From: Ypsolopha sequella
Taxonomy: Eukaryota > Arthropoda > Insecta > Lepidoptera > Ypsolophidae
Assembly (NCBI GenBank): GCA_934047225.1
Contig: OW203992.1
Span: forward strand, 20,015,501 to 20,079,500
Reading direction: 5' to 3'
DNA length: 64,000 nucleotides
Part shown: positions 20,701 through 31,700 of the stretch, piece after piece
How positions within the stretch are numbered: position 1 is the stretch's first letter
Layout: every line of letters begins with the position of its first letter
Notes under the pieces: model-generated
Seen by the model: the letters and a program-made list of their open reading frames with translations, nothing else
Database searches by the model: none
What the model was told of the DNA's origin: nothing
Translations under genes and position numbers: made by a program

Positions 20701-23624
20701 GCCTCAACGTACTCAGTCCAAGAGGATAAACAGGGTGTTCTTTTTAGGCTTCCGTACCCGAAGTGTGTCAAACGGGACCCTATAGGTACCTACTAAGCCT
20801 CCGCTTTCTCTCTATTTATCTGTCCATCTGTCACAGCGGGTTTACTGTAAACCCTGTCAGCTTCAGCCGTTATAGGTAGCCAGTTGAAATTTTCATTGAA
20901 TTTCATGAAATTTTGAATTGAAAACCTCGAAAAAGTAGCGTTTCTTCGAAACAAGAGGACCGAAAGATAAATCATGGTCATTGATTGATTACGGTTCACT
21001 AAGATATTATTAGGGTTCCACACTCAATTATTTGCCAGGCGCTACTATTTAAGCGATTTGATTTTGACGCCTTATTTTTGCTATGGCATCTAATAGTGTT
21101 GTTAGTTTACCATGATATTTTTAGGGTTCCGTACCTCTATTACGTAATGTGCGAGTCCGACTCGCACTTGCCCAAATTATTTGGTATTTGAACGATTTTC
21201 CATTATTTGTCCTTTGTACTACACTACGAAATTTGCCCGGGTTTATTCTAAAGTCTGCGTTTTTATTAAATTTATAACATTACAGGTAGATGATAAATAC
21301 CTATTTTGTTCAGCAATACAGAGACCTATCGACTGCTAGGTTTGTTTTTATAAAAATATCGTTCCCATTTGCTGGCCACACAAAAAAAAACGAAATAGCG
21401 ACTGCAATTCCCACGTGCATTCAGGCAGCTTTCCATTCTTCATTCTTTATTTCTTCTCATTTATTGCATATTATGTTTATTACATCAGTATTAATGTTGT
21501 TATAGTATATATTTTTCTATATATATGTCACCTACCTACGCTACATTCTTTTATTTTAAAATTATTTGTTTTATTTTATCTAAGCTTTGCTACTTAGAGT
21601 AATCAGCGTGGTCTCATTCACCGCGGCTGGTTCTGGTAGAATAACCAGCGTTGCAGATCCGTCTGCAAAACTATGCTGAGTCAGAACCTTTTTTCCGTCA
21701 CGATCTCACGCCACCCGCGTTTAAGGTAGATTAAGTACATGTATGTACTGTTTTTGTTCTGTTTCAGTAATATCGATTCGGCGCAACATATCTCAACTTA
21801 TTTTACAGGACTAACCTTATTTTGAGCGTCCTGTCTTTGTCTTTTTGATACAGAAAGAAAAAGGCAGAACGCTCAAAGTAAGATTAGTCCTGTCAAATTA
21901 GTGAAGTTGTGTTGCGCCGAATCGACATCATTGTGTGATAATGTTAAGTGTTACTTAGTGTTAAATTATTTTGTTTTAATTTTTTGATTGAAATTTAGAA
22001 ATTTTCTTCATGTCTTATGTCTCCTTTTTCTGTGTTGATTGTGACTGTAAATAAACGATTTTCTATTCTATTCTATTTTTACCTTTTCTTTAATTTTAGT
22101 TGGAATGCTGCGGTGTGTCCAACTACACGGACTGGGTCCGTCTCTCACCACAGCGCGTGATCCCAGACTCCTGCTGCGTGGAGCCAGAGCGATGCGTCAC
22201 CGCCAACTATAGTGACGTGTACCAGAGGGTAAGATTTGTTTATATACAAAGTGAATTGATCATTTAAATTTGTGCATCTGATCTTATACACGGACCCATA
22301 ACACTTGGTTATACTTATTACCATGATGATTTAGACAGCGAATCCCAAGTTTATGTTAGATATTACCAAAGTCAAAAGACCTTGAGATTCAAAATGTCTG
22401 CCCGCTTTGGCTGTACTGTCAGCATCGTTGAGTTACTCGCTTTACGGTCAGCGTAGACCAAACGCAGACCTGACACAATTTATGTCACAGTATGGGATTT
22501 GAGCGATCAACAATATACATATTGATTCACTTCTATAGTTTTTAATGCTCTCCGTATTTCCATGTACGAATATAGACGGAGATAGTGTGTAAGTGAGAGG
22601 TAGATAGAACGATAGCCAATTATAATCCCAAGGTCTTTTGATTCGGGTTATACTATACCAGAAATCATTGTTTGACCGCCTCTGCAGTCTTTTTAGCAGT
22701 TGTGTTTTGGCTTATTAATTCTGAGGCCGAGGGCCTTTGTTTCTGGTCTGCTTACTTGCTTCTTTTGCCGCCTCCAGAGACGCTGGCCGCCTCGTTCAAT
22801 CAATGGCGGCGATACATTCTGTGCGGCCATCATCGTAACATGAAAATATGTCAAGTCACTGATGGCGGCGTATTTCGAAAAAGTTATTATTCTAATTATT
22901 ATTAGAATGCATTACAAACTAGAAATCAATAGATTATCAGAAACAAATTTAATGGCACAAATATTTTTGAAGAAAATCCTCGGGCCAGGACTTGAACCTG
23001 CGACCTCGGAGCTTACATGACAGGCGCTCTACCGAGATTCGTATCTGGAACGACAAATTTTTCCACCATATCTGTACACCGAATTTTTTTAACTACTTGA
23101 TATACAGCTTGTAATGCACATACTGAACGCTCCGGAGGGCGTTAGGTGATTTCACGCCTTGCTCATTCTTAACAGAAGGCGCTGTCGTCGCTACAATACC
23201 TGTTGCATCAGACAGTTAAGAAATTCACAGTTCCCATTAACTAAGATTATATGTTTTTATTGCGAAATCTATCGCTTTAAATACTCTAATTATTATTCTA
23301 TAACCAGAAATCAAATCATCCTTCGTTAAAATGCCCCCTATACGCGATGCAAACAAAGAAGTATCCACTTCAAAATCGACGGTTGAAAGTGTACGAGTAG
23401 TGACACTTGGGGTTCATGTCCTGATGTCGATGTTTATAGTTATTTAATTAATTATGTCTAATACCCAGGGCTGCTACGAGCTGATAGTGGAGTACATCCA
23501 GAGCAACATGAACCTGATCATCGGCTGCGCCGTGGGCACGGCCGTGTTCCCGCTAGTGGGCACTGTGCTCTCCTGCTGCCTCGCCAACTACATCAAGAAG
23601 TCAAAGTATGACGTCATCAACTAA
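11710..23624 (+). CDS. Tetraspanin, TSPAN6/7-like, five exons, 237 residues
   Basis: Exons: 11710-11787, 18800-18988, 20097-20258, 22100-22228, 23469-23624, all joined in phase 0 with GT-AG introns. The product is a four-pass membrane scaffold that organises receptors and adhesion proteins in the plasma or endosomal membrane. TM1 is residues 8-38, followed by a short first loop; TM2 is about 59-80 and TM3 about 88-112. The large loop carries the CCG signature (146-148), PDSCC (165-169), C175 and C188, a six-cysteine pattern. TM4 is about 198-222 and the tail ends SKYDVIN. Order and loop lengths resemble human TSPAN6/TSPAN7; ortholog identity within insects is not settled. The start has no in-frame competitor upstream. 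Intron 1 (7 kb) is filled with repeats, and exon 2 has extra tandem copies after it. Confidence 0.9.
11788..13520. other. Tetraspanin intron 1, proximal part
   Basis: No exon seen. A stretch at 12560-12960 (GAATTGGCGGAACCCATAC and CCCAAAATCAAATCCTGGAT) looks like transposon debris but has no matched copy here. The short open frames have no family features. Confidence 0.5.
13525..15745. repeat. Cluster of GCGAGTC-core repeats in tetraspanin intron 1
   Basis: Pieces occur at 13525-13560 (CCGGCCAAGTGCGAGTAGGA), 13796-14350 (including GTGCGAGTCTGACTCGC and GTCTGTCTGTCTGTCTGTCC), 14920-14966 and 15494-15745 (the last two ending CGACTCGCACTTGGCCGG). Both orientations are present, as if elements inserted beside or into one another. 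A homopolymer of 15 C lies at 14656-14670. No coding frame of interest. Confidence 0.7.
15757..18015 (-). pseudogene. 5'-truncated LINE reverse transcriptase with one in-frame stop
   Basis: Read on the minus strand, a reverse-transcriptase frame runs from about 18015 to a stop at 16414 and is broken only by a TAG at 17301-17299. Motifs in order: NYRPVSVLPVLSK, QYGFTRGMST, CDLSKAFDCVNHETL, GVPQGSILGPLLFL, then FADD (about 17266-17280) and a C-terminal thumb region. The endonuclease domain and ORF1 are missing. The 3' region runs to a (TTTGAA)n tail at about 15760-15790. The style is that of a CR1/Rex1-type LINE. It sits antisense in tetraspanin intron 1 and is dead because of the truncation. 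Confidence 0.85.
16100..16185. repeat. Short repeat shared with 63035-63090
   Basis: CCCATTCGATTAGTCTTGCT followed by AAGAAGAAGGGCAAGA occurs here and, as its reverse complement, at about 63045-63080 inside the foldback element at 62574-63228. This is a repeat fragment within the LINE 3' region. Confidence 0.6.
18016..18799. other. Tetraspanin intron 1, distal part
   Basis: No exon or repeat family recognised. The final bases before exon 2 read CCGTAG, a weak acceptor without a long pyrimidine tract. Confidence 0.5.
18815..19587 (+). repeat. Tandem array of tetraspanin exon 2 (four copies)
   Basis: Copy 1 (18815-19020) is most of the real exon 2 plus 32 bp of intron 2. Copy 2 (19021-19226) has the same 206-bp length and appears identical. 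Copies 3 (19227-19406, 180 bp) and 4 (19407-19587, 181 bp) share an in-frame 21-bp deletion in the first extracellular loop and a 4-bp loss at the boundary; copy 3 also has a 1-bp deletion that shifts frame. Copies 2-4 keep a GTGAGT donor but lack the CTAACAGGT start and the acceptor of copy 1, so they should not splice in as exons. Confidence 0.9.
19588..20096. other. Tetraspanin intron 2 remainder
   Basis: AT-rich. GTAGCCCCGGTTGCCCTCCC near 20040 looks like transposon sequence but no second copy is present. Ends in TTTCAG. Confidence 0.5.
20735..21170 (-). repeat. GCGAGTC-core repeat in tetraspanin intron 3
   Basis: Boundaries near TTTTTAGGCTTCCGTACCCG and GTGCGAGTCCGACTCGCACT. It has the same architecture as 3037-3480, with a decayed interior. 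Confidence 0.65.
21774..21924. repeat. MITE family C, copy 1
   Basis: Ends CGATTCGGCGCAACA and its complement TGTTGCGCCGAATCG. Subterminal ACAGGACTAACCTTATTTTG mirrors AAAGTAAGATTAGTCCTGTC. The length is 151 bp, the same as copy 2 at 35816-35966. It lies in tetraspanin intron 3. Confidence 0.9.
22893..23040 (-). repeat. tRNA-headed SINE in tetraspanin intron 4
   Basis: On the minus strand a tRNA-like head (GGTAGAGCGCCTGTCATG, then CGCAGGTTCAAGTCCTGGCC) is followed by a body ending in TTTGTAATGCATTCTAATAA. The A-box and B-box regions are recognisable. It is related to 9570-9690 and 37387-37485. Confidence 0.65.
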
Positions 23625-23707
23625 ACGCGCAACTACGGAACGCCGATCTTCACTCAACGTCTTTTATTTACTGTAGGTGTATGTAGAGGTACTTACACGT
23701 TGTTGTA

Positions 23708-23713
23708 AATAAA
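23708..23713 (+). terminator. Polyadenylation signal of the tetraspanin gene
   Basis: AATAAA 84 bp after the stop codon. Confidence 0.7.
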
Positions 23714-24323
23714 TCAATCCTCCAATCTTTATCAATTATAGTATAGGTAGGTAGTTTATGATTTTAAACTTTGATAAATCAGAAATTGACTCTGAGTAAT
23801 TTTTACAAAGGTATGCAGGCTAAAAACCGTTCTAAACTTAATCAGTTTTAAGGCTTTTTTTGTAAAATGTTATTCGATTTTGCCATTACAACATCATTTG
23901 CTGAACGGTTTCTTTGTCAAAAAATATCTAAAAAGTAATAAACTTTACCCCAAAGATGGCAGGTATGTTTTTGTATGAACGTTGGCCAACGCAAAGTAAC
24001 ATAACGAAATGATTTGATATTTTTCGGCAAATAAAAACTAAAACTACAATCATGTGTTAATTAAATTATATAAACGTTGCAGATCTTCTCTTTGAAATTT
24101 ATAATATTTTGTTATGAAATTTTTACAATGTGAATTATGGTGGTGGAAGATATTCTATAATCTGATGTTGTTATTAAAATATTTTAGCATCTCATATAGT
24201 TTAAATGAATCCTGTATAGCAAAAGAAAGACTTAATAAACAAAGGTTTATTAAAATCAACATAAATTTATTCTTAATTACAAATTCTCATAACAAGTCTT
24301 ATGTTACTCTGTCCAGCATCCCT
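23714..24323. other. Intergenic, tetraspanin to TFIIF beta
   Basis: AT-rich and without a supported gene. The two genes converge here. Confidence 0.5.
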
Positions 24324-24450
24324 AGCAGTGTTTAATCGCGCGCGACGCAACTTAGTTAAATCACAAGTGCGAGGAGCGTGTCAGCGTACGTCGCGCTTCT
24401 TACACTTGTTATTCAACAAAGTCGCGTCGCGCGCGATTAAACATTGTGCT
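24324..24450. repeat. MITE family D, G+C-rich palindrome
   Basis: Ends AGCAGTGTTTAATCGCGCGC and the near complement GCGCGCGATTAAACATTGTG, 127 bp overall. Inverted arms extend into GCGACGC/GCGTCGC. It sits just beyond the poly(A) signal of TFIIF beta. Confidence 0.85.
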
Positions 24451-24485
24451 ATGGGTGCTGGTAACACAGCCTTCGGGAACATGCA

Positions 24486-24491
24486 TTTATT
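24486..24491 (-). terminator. Polyadenylation signal of TFIIF beta
   Basis: TTTATT on the plus strand is AATAAA on the minus strand, 45 bp beyond the stop codon. Confidence 0.6.
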
Positions 24492-24535
24492 CCCTAACAA
24501 CATTTTGTCACTACATTTGAATGTGAGGTACATCA

Positions 24536-26503
24536 TTAGTCAGTGTCTGAGCTATTGTTATCTTCCTTGGTTTCGGCAGGAACATCTTGTTTATAATGTC
24601 TGTACTCAGGCTTGAGCTCCCACATATTCTTGTGTGGATTTTTTATATTGTAGTTGCACACTTCCTTCAGTATCTCCTTCAGGTATACTATAGGCTGTCT
24701 TGTGATCTGGAAAATTGTGAAGAACACTTTAAGAAACAGCTTGCATAAGGCAATATTTGATATTTGATGGGGTCATGTCCCTCTCCTCTCACACAGCAGG
24801 GTGAGGTATATTTTATGCTAATCCTCTAGCTAATGTTTTAAACAGATAATTATTTTTATCTACTCCCATCTCAGAACAATAATAACCACCCCCGTACTAC
24901 AATAAGGTAATTACAACATCAAAAGTAGTTTTATAAGTACCTACATTGTTTGACCAATGTTATAATATTACATTATAACACCCTAAGATTTCAAAAATTA
25001 AGAATTTAAGCCACACAATCTTTTCTCGATATTGCTTCTGATTGGTTGACAGCAATACTGTTTCATTTCTCATTTTTCGTGAAATTGTCGGTTGAAAATA
25101 TTATAAATAATGTCACGCAAAGATGATATTTTTGACAGTCATAAATAAAGTATTGTGTGCAACTGAACATAAATGCATGTTGCATAAGATACAAAATTAG
25201 AATATCTAAATCATACCTTCTGCAAATCTTTAATGTTATAATATTGATGTTTCTCAAAGGCAGCAAACAGCATGTTGAGGACTGCATCCTTGTCATCTCG
25301 AGCTTTCTTGCCCTCTGCTTTTTTCTTCTCTTGGTACTCAATCTAAAAAGAGAAAATAATTATGAAATTCATCTTGTTCGTTTTTTTGGAAATACCTACC
25401 AAGTTATTCACCATGGTGTGTTAGATAAAGGTGACATCTCAATTGACTTACATTGTGTTTGTGATCAGAAACAGGCTTGAAGTTTTGTACTATTCTGTCG
25501 AGCTGCTGAACTTGCCGCTGTGGCATGGAGGCTTTTCTTATTGACTCTGATTTCAGTTTGTAGTACAATGGGTCAGCATATGGTCTGCATTCCAACTTCT
25601 GAACTATCCGACCTTCCATGTACAACTTCTCTGATTCTGGGATCACAGCATCAGTGTTTGAAGCTGTAAGTCACTTACTGTTACTGATACAGTTGCTTAT
25701 AGAAGTTGCTTACATAATAGTCAAATATAGGATGATGATGTTATTGGTTGAGTAAATAAATAAACAATGATAAGATGATGACACTGATGGACATATATTC
25801 GTTTTTTCCAAAACATGCAACATTTTTCCTTCCTGAAATTCTTTTCGAGACGATCCACACTGTAATGATTGTAATAAAAACAAATGTAAGTCTATCTATG
25901 TCATTGTAATATTATAGAAGTCACAAATCTAAAAAGAATTAACTTAAAAAAAAGGCTTAAACTTACTCTAAAATGCCATTCCATTACGTGTACCAAAAAA
26001 GCACAACTTCCAAAAAGGTTAATTAAGCAAAGTGTGGATCCCAATTAATGGCTTGAGGGATCAGCTTTAAATTTTGCATACAAAGACCGGTTTCCCAAAA
26101 ATCGCTCAAGCTGTAAATGGAATATGGAGAGGGTAAATGTGGAATTGTGAATAATTACAATAACTAGGTCATACTTACGAACGGCATGTGAAAATACTCC
26201 TAAAGATTGTCGAGTCACGTTAGAAACATCAAGACGATGTTCTTTTGGTATACTCTGTTCGCCTGGGTCTTTCAAGCATAATACTCCTTCCGATAAAGAC
26301 AACTGTACTTGAGCTTTCTGGCCAGGAACCCGGGATATCTTCAGCTTGCCAACTTCTATGTTTCCTTGAGCCTTCTCCCACTTGTTGGCAATATACTTTG
26401 GAACCTTGACAAGCCACACTCCTCTTCCCGTATTGGAAAGATCCAACTCACGATCAATATGTGGAACCCCTGGAGGGTTGATAGCAGCAGGATTGGAGGT
26501 CAT
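24536..26503 (-). CDS. TfIIFbeta: General transcription factor IIF subunit 2 (TFIIF beta, RAP30), four exons, 277 residues
   Basis: Exons on the minus strand: 26503-26179, 25663-25452, 25342-25217, 24706-24536. The junctions are GT-AG and keep frame (phases 1, 0, 0). RAP30 pairs with RAP74 to form TFIIF, which holds RNA polymerase II in the pre-initiation complex. The N-terminal dimerisation half shows GVWLVKVPKYIANKW and EVGKLKISRVPGQKAQVQLS (residues about 28-62). The middle has VQKLECRPYADPLYYKLK. The C-terminal winged helix carries DAVLNMLFAAFEKHQYYNIK and QPIVYLKEILKEV, then the conserved MWELKPEYRHY near the end. Length equals what I recall for the Drosophila protein and is a little longer than human (249). 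The start ATG is the first in the exon and precedes a TFIIF-specific motif. Conventional and complete. Confidence 0.95.
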
Positions 26504-26631
26504 TTTATTGTGTAAAAATATGTAGAAGTAAATGCACTAGTAACTATTAACTTTACTATGCTTGGCTTGCTTCTTGCTTGCGGTCCAAATACGATTCACT
26601 TCACTGTGCACTAACTGTCATTATATATAGA

Positions 26632-27228
26632 GTACGTTTCGAAACGTGTGATTATCACTCGGAGCGAGCGATGCGAATTTTACCCTTAAGCGTTCAAAAA
26701 TTGAAAACCGAGGGTAAACGAACTGTTACCTGACAGTTGTGCTACACAAGTGTTTTGAAACGCTTTCGAGAAATGTAAATATCGCACTGACAAGTGCGAT
26801 TTATAACTCTGTCTGGTTGTCTAGTTACCGATAAAATTCGCCTGACAGTTATCATTTCGGAGTTTTCTCGGGATTCGGACTAATTTTGAAAATATAATTC
26901 AACATTTCCGTACGAATACGGTGAAAATTTTTTGAAACTGCTCTGACAGGATTATGGCTTGTAAATGCAAAGGTTGCAATGCCATCCATATTAAGAGCAA
27001 TAGGTATTGGTTCAATTCCTTCTTTATTAGGTACTTTACTTATTTTGATTTGAGGTTATGTATTTACTTGAAGTGTGTTACTCCAGACCATTCCAAAACG
27101 CTTTACTAACGGAATCACCTGCAAGCGTTTCAAAACCAAATCTTTCTTTCTCTTTCTAGTACATAGCTCTGTCTCTTTCTTAAAAACGAGTGAAATTTCG
27201 CACGAAGATCACACGTTTGGAAACGTAG
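26632..27228. repeat. Foldback element upstream of TFIIF beta
   Basis: Left end GTACGTTTCGAAACGTGTGA is matched on the right by the reverse complement of ATCACACGTTTGGAAACGTA. CGCTTTCGAGAAATG-type and ACGAGTGAAATTTCGCACGA segments also partly mirror. The length is about 597 bp. It starts only about 130 bp upstream of the TFIIF beta start codon, so it may contribute to that promoter. Confidence 0.55.
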
Positions 27229-27684
27229 CCATAATGTTTTGGATTGAAGTAGTGCAATCTACACTGCTATCATGACAGACTTTCAAATTGAAAGTTTCAA
27301 TTGTTGAACGAGCGAGCGAAGTTCTCCTAGTCTACTTGAACAATCCGGCGTTTGAATATATGCATGAATGTTTGTCCGACGATAACTCAAGTATCGTTGA
27401 TGGGAACGTCATGAAATTTAGTAGGCGAGTAAATGAGACAAAAATAAATTGAGCCATATTGAACGTGACCGAACATAAGCCAAAATTTGAACATGTGCCA
27501 AATCGGTCAAGGGGTCGCCGAGATATGGGGTTGGAGGCGTTTAAAAAGTATATACCAAAAGTTACGCGAGCGCCATCTCTTGATGATGAAAGAACTAAAC
27601 TGACAATGGGTAGGTACGGCATCGTTATCAGATCACAATAAACTACTGTTTTCCACTATAACCACCCACGCTTAAAGTATACAT
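27229..27684. other. Intergenic, no gene supported
   Basis: An open stretch at 27332-27641 is readable in both directions but shows no family motif and no splice partner. It is probably repeat DNA. Confidence 0.4.
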
Positions 27685-27852
27685 TAAAGCCGATTCTGAG
27701 GGCTTTAGTTTTAGTTTTAGTGCTGTCAAAAGTTGAAATTTTCCATAGTAATTTAGCTTCTGTTCCTAACATTTAATTAGTATTTTGCAATGAAGTAAAT
27801 TTACTTTTGACAGCACTAAAACTATAATTAAAGCCTTTAGAATTGGCTATAA
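27685..27852. repeat. MITE family E, copy 1
   Basis: Terminal inverted repeats begin TTAAAGCCGATTCTGAGGGC, continuing through TTTTAGTGCTGTCAAAA and its mirror TTTTGACAGCACTAAAAC. Other copies lie at 36611-36773, 40914-41027 (partial) and 56619-56787. Confidence 0.9.
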
Positions 27853-28429
27853 TGCCTACATATTTTACTCTAAGCACCTAAGATTCGGTCATGACCCTCA
27901 ACAAACGTCGAAAATGGTGGGGATAATTGGCTGTCAGACGTGATTGTGCAGCTAACTTCAAGCCATTATAAACCACCATGGTATGTACTATATGGTGGTT
28001 GGTTTATTCTGCTTATTTATATAATCTATTTACTCACGATAGCTGAGTATGTTTATTTTGTTTAATCTGAAAAACCGCTCATGTTTAGGAAAAATTGTGA
28101 AATACCACAGACATTCAATATGAAAATCTGTGTAAAACACTCACCCTAGGGTTACACCTGCAAATTATCCATAAAATATACTATGCGTCCCTCAGATTAT
28201 CTGAGATGCATCCCAAATAAAAAAGAACAGGACTGTCAGTGAAGTTATTTACGGGTGCGAGCGAACACATATTCGCTCTATGACGCAGGTGAAGCCTGTG
28301 ATGCATAACGAACAATCGAACCAACACCTTTGGTGGTAGAACTCTCTCTTGTTTAGCAAAATTCACAAACGTTCTATCTTGCGTCAGTTGTCATTTGTCA
28401 AACTTTTAAAACTTTTTTTTTATTTGTCA
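27853..28429. other. Intergenic, no gene supported
   Basis: Nothing beyond short frames. It lies between the divergent TFIIF beta and TBC1D25 genes. Confidence 0.5.
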
Positions 28430-28492
28430 GTCAGTCGCTCGCTCCCTCTCTCTCTTCTCGTACTCGCTCGTCTCGCTCGCTTCGTTCGTCAA
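28430..28492. promoter_or_regulatory. CTCG-rich low-complexity tract before TBC1D25
   Basis: Repeated TCGCTC/CTCGCT/TCTCTC motifs lie roughly 300 bp upstream of the TBC1D25 start codon. Such tracts are common at insect housekeeping promoters; a regulatory role here is inferred from position only. Confidence 0.3.
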
Positions 28493-28782
28493 TGAATTTT
28501 CCACAGCTTTTTTCACACTTTCTTGTTTTCTTTAGAATTTCTGTGAACATTTATTAAAACTCCATGTGAAATGGTTTTCATTCGTATATGTAAATGATAA
28601 TAACAACCATGTTCGGTTATAGTAAAGAAGCTGTGAGAGTGAAAGTGAAGGTTTGTATTTTGCTTTGTGCTCGTATTTTTGCACATCGTGATCCTGTTCA
28701 TAAAAAGGCAGCGTTTTTATAGAGGAAATTCGATGGATTTGCATTATTATCGGTTCAAAATTCTAGGTCATTAAAGTAGACT

Positions 28783-31700
28783 ATGAACCTATATAAAATT
28801 AAAAATGTATCAAAAACATCATTTAGGATTAAATTATTCCCACAGAAATGCGAGGGGAAACTTCAGCCAGAACTCCGGAAATTCTCTGTTGATCCTCAAA
28901 TTACTTCATTGGAAGTTCTACAAAGTATCCTTATTAAAGCATTTGACATCAAATCTGACTTCACTCTTTCCTTCAGAACGGTAGATGATTATGGACAGGA
29001 GATATTTCTGCCTCTTCTCTCTGACTGGGACCTGGATGCAGCATTTCTGAAGTAAGTCATTTAGAAATTTACAATACTATACCCTCTTGGGTTTCATAAT
29101 AAGTATTTAAAAATATTTTACATCTGTTGGATGTGATTAAGAAATCTCCCTTTCATTATTATAATTAAAGGTCAAACTAATTATTACAGTATAGAGTTTT
29201 AATTATCTGAATTTTTGACTGTAATTATATTTAATAATATAAATAATAATTATGTTTGTCATTTAACAATACAGAGCTCACAACACAGCACTATCACAAA
29301 GATCAGAGCCATGCGTGCAGCTACGAGTAGACATGAAGCCATTTGCCGAGGCAGCAGAAGACTGGGAGCCTCCGAGTGTAAGTCAGGAGCAGCAAGCCAT
29401 GACGCAGGGCTACCGGGAACAGGGTCAGCAACCCACGGTGGCTCCGGCACCACAACAAATGGAGAGACAAGAAATACAGACTGGCTTCCAAGGGTTAATC
29501 ATGAACCATGTAAATTGTCCTAATATTTTCATATTTTGAACAAGTTAATTGCATTTTAAATTGAAAGGAAATATTATAGAATACATTCTGTATGTTATTA
29601 CAGGTTGAAAAGACATTCAACATGGTATCAAGAGCACTGAACCTTTATGAAGATCCCAATAATGCACCACGGCCTCCTCTCAGTGATATAGAGTTCAGGT
29701 CATTCCTGGACGCTGTTGGGCAAATTACAAATGTAACCAAACTTAGAGAAGTTATTTACTGTGGAGGCATAGACCCTAGTTTAAGGTAAATTACATTGTA
29801 GCATGGTAATGATAAGCAAAATCAAAAAAATTTAATAATCATTATTACATCTATAACATTTGTATTTTTCAGAAAAGTCGTCTGGAAGCATATACTGAAT
29901 GTGTACCCTGATGGTATGACTGGGAAAGAGAGAATGGATTATATTAAAAAGAAAGCCAATGAATATTACAGTCTAAGAGATAAATGGAAGGACTGTATTC
30001 AAAAAGGAATGGTAAGTTGACAACCTTCTGTTGACAATTTTGCAGGTTTTCAAGCAACTTCATCAGATTATTTGATTTCAGGTCAATGCCGACTTAGCAT
30101 ACGTCACTAGCATGGTTCGAAAAGATGTCCTTCGAACAGATAGGCATCACAACTTTTATGCTGGTAGTGATGACAATCAGAATATCGCATCTCTATTCAA
30201 CATTTTAACTACGTAAGTACACGACTTTACACTAAGAGTAGATCCCACTACCAATACGATTGTTAAATAAAACCGGTCAAGTGCGAGTAGGACTCGCGCT
30301 CTGAGATTTCCGTACCATTCAAGTACGTTAATAGAAAACAGCATTTTAAGTTTGTTTGGAAAAAATCGTGACAAATTGTGCATTTTATTTCAAACTGTTG
30401 ATTTACAAACCTAACTTATACTAAACTATTAGCGTGAATTGCCACAGACCAATTACCTTTTCACTTTTAACTTTTTTAACAAAAAAAAAAAACAGGGTTC
30501 AGTTGTGCACTTTGTATCGAACGACTGATGTTTAACCTTGATTTGCTAAATATATGTATATGACCCAAACTGCACTACGACTATGCGCGGCGCAGTGCGC
30601 TTAAGGCGATACCAAAAAGAAATGGGGTTTTTTAGAATCCATTTACTCCATTATAACGTCATCTACGTATTTAATTTTTTGGTAAATGTTTATTGAGTAT
30701 TTGATTAAAATTCTCACTGAAGGAAAACGCGATTGGATGAAATTTTCGCGATAGAATTTAATTCCGAATAGACCTCTAAATTGTTTTATTTTTTCCTGTA
30801 ATTCTGAAATCTTAACTAATTTCATTGTGAAATTGTATTAAAAATGTGGATATTATGTATTTGTAAAGTCTCCTTGAAAATCTTTTTGACAAAATTGCTT
30901 GGTAAATTTTATATTAATAAAAAACCGAATTTTTGCTACTTTTACACGAATCCTTACCACTCGCACTGAGGGTTTTTTCGCATATGGAGTAACAGGGACG
31001 CTAAAACTTTAACGTAGCGCTTTAAGACTGGCTGCGCCACTTTTTTTTTAGTTTATTTATTCACAACAAAATAGTACAAGTTATTAAGTATTAAACGGAT
31101 CACAAAAACCCCTCAGGGTTTATCCATGATCCATGAGATCACTCTAATCTACTCTACATCTTATCTTATCTACTCTAGTGCGGTTTGACCTAAATACCGA
31201 AATTCCAAATTCCTAACTCTTTGGGTCTTATCAATTATCTCAGACTATTAATGAGCTCTAGACTACACAATGACACCCCACATGCCAGGGATAAGTTTTT
31301 TTTTTTTTCGGATTTTTCGTATGAATAGAAGCCCCTGAAAAATAATTCTATTTGTTTAATGTTTGGTTTTGGGTCAATATTCTACACAATATATTTCGTC
31401 TATGGCATACGGACAGACAGCAGAGTGATATTAATAGAGCTCCGTTTTTCCCATTGGGTACAGAACCCTATAAATAAGCAAACATAAAGAAGATTGCCTC
31501 CAGATGGCCTGCGGGAAAGTACTCAAAATACTGGCCGCGTCACCTCTCTGCATGGCAAGGTTGATTTATATGCCGGCCCAGATAAGAGTCAGCCTGCTAG
31601 TCGCCGCTGGTATCTACCAGCTTGACAGGGAGGTCTTTGATAAGTGGACGTGCCTCCGGACCCCATGTACCCATTGTCTCAACCCCAAAAGCTGTAGCTG

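Noticed and set aside
27332..27641. Overlapping open frames on both strands
   Set aside because: No recognisable domain, no splice partners, and openness in both directions suggests chance or repeat sequence.
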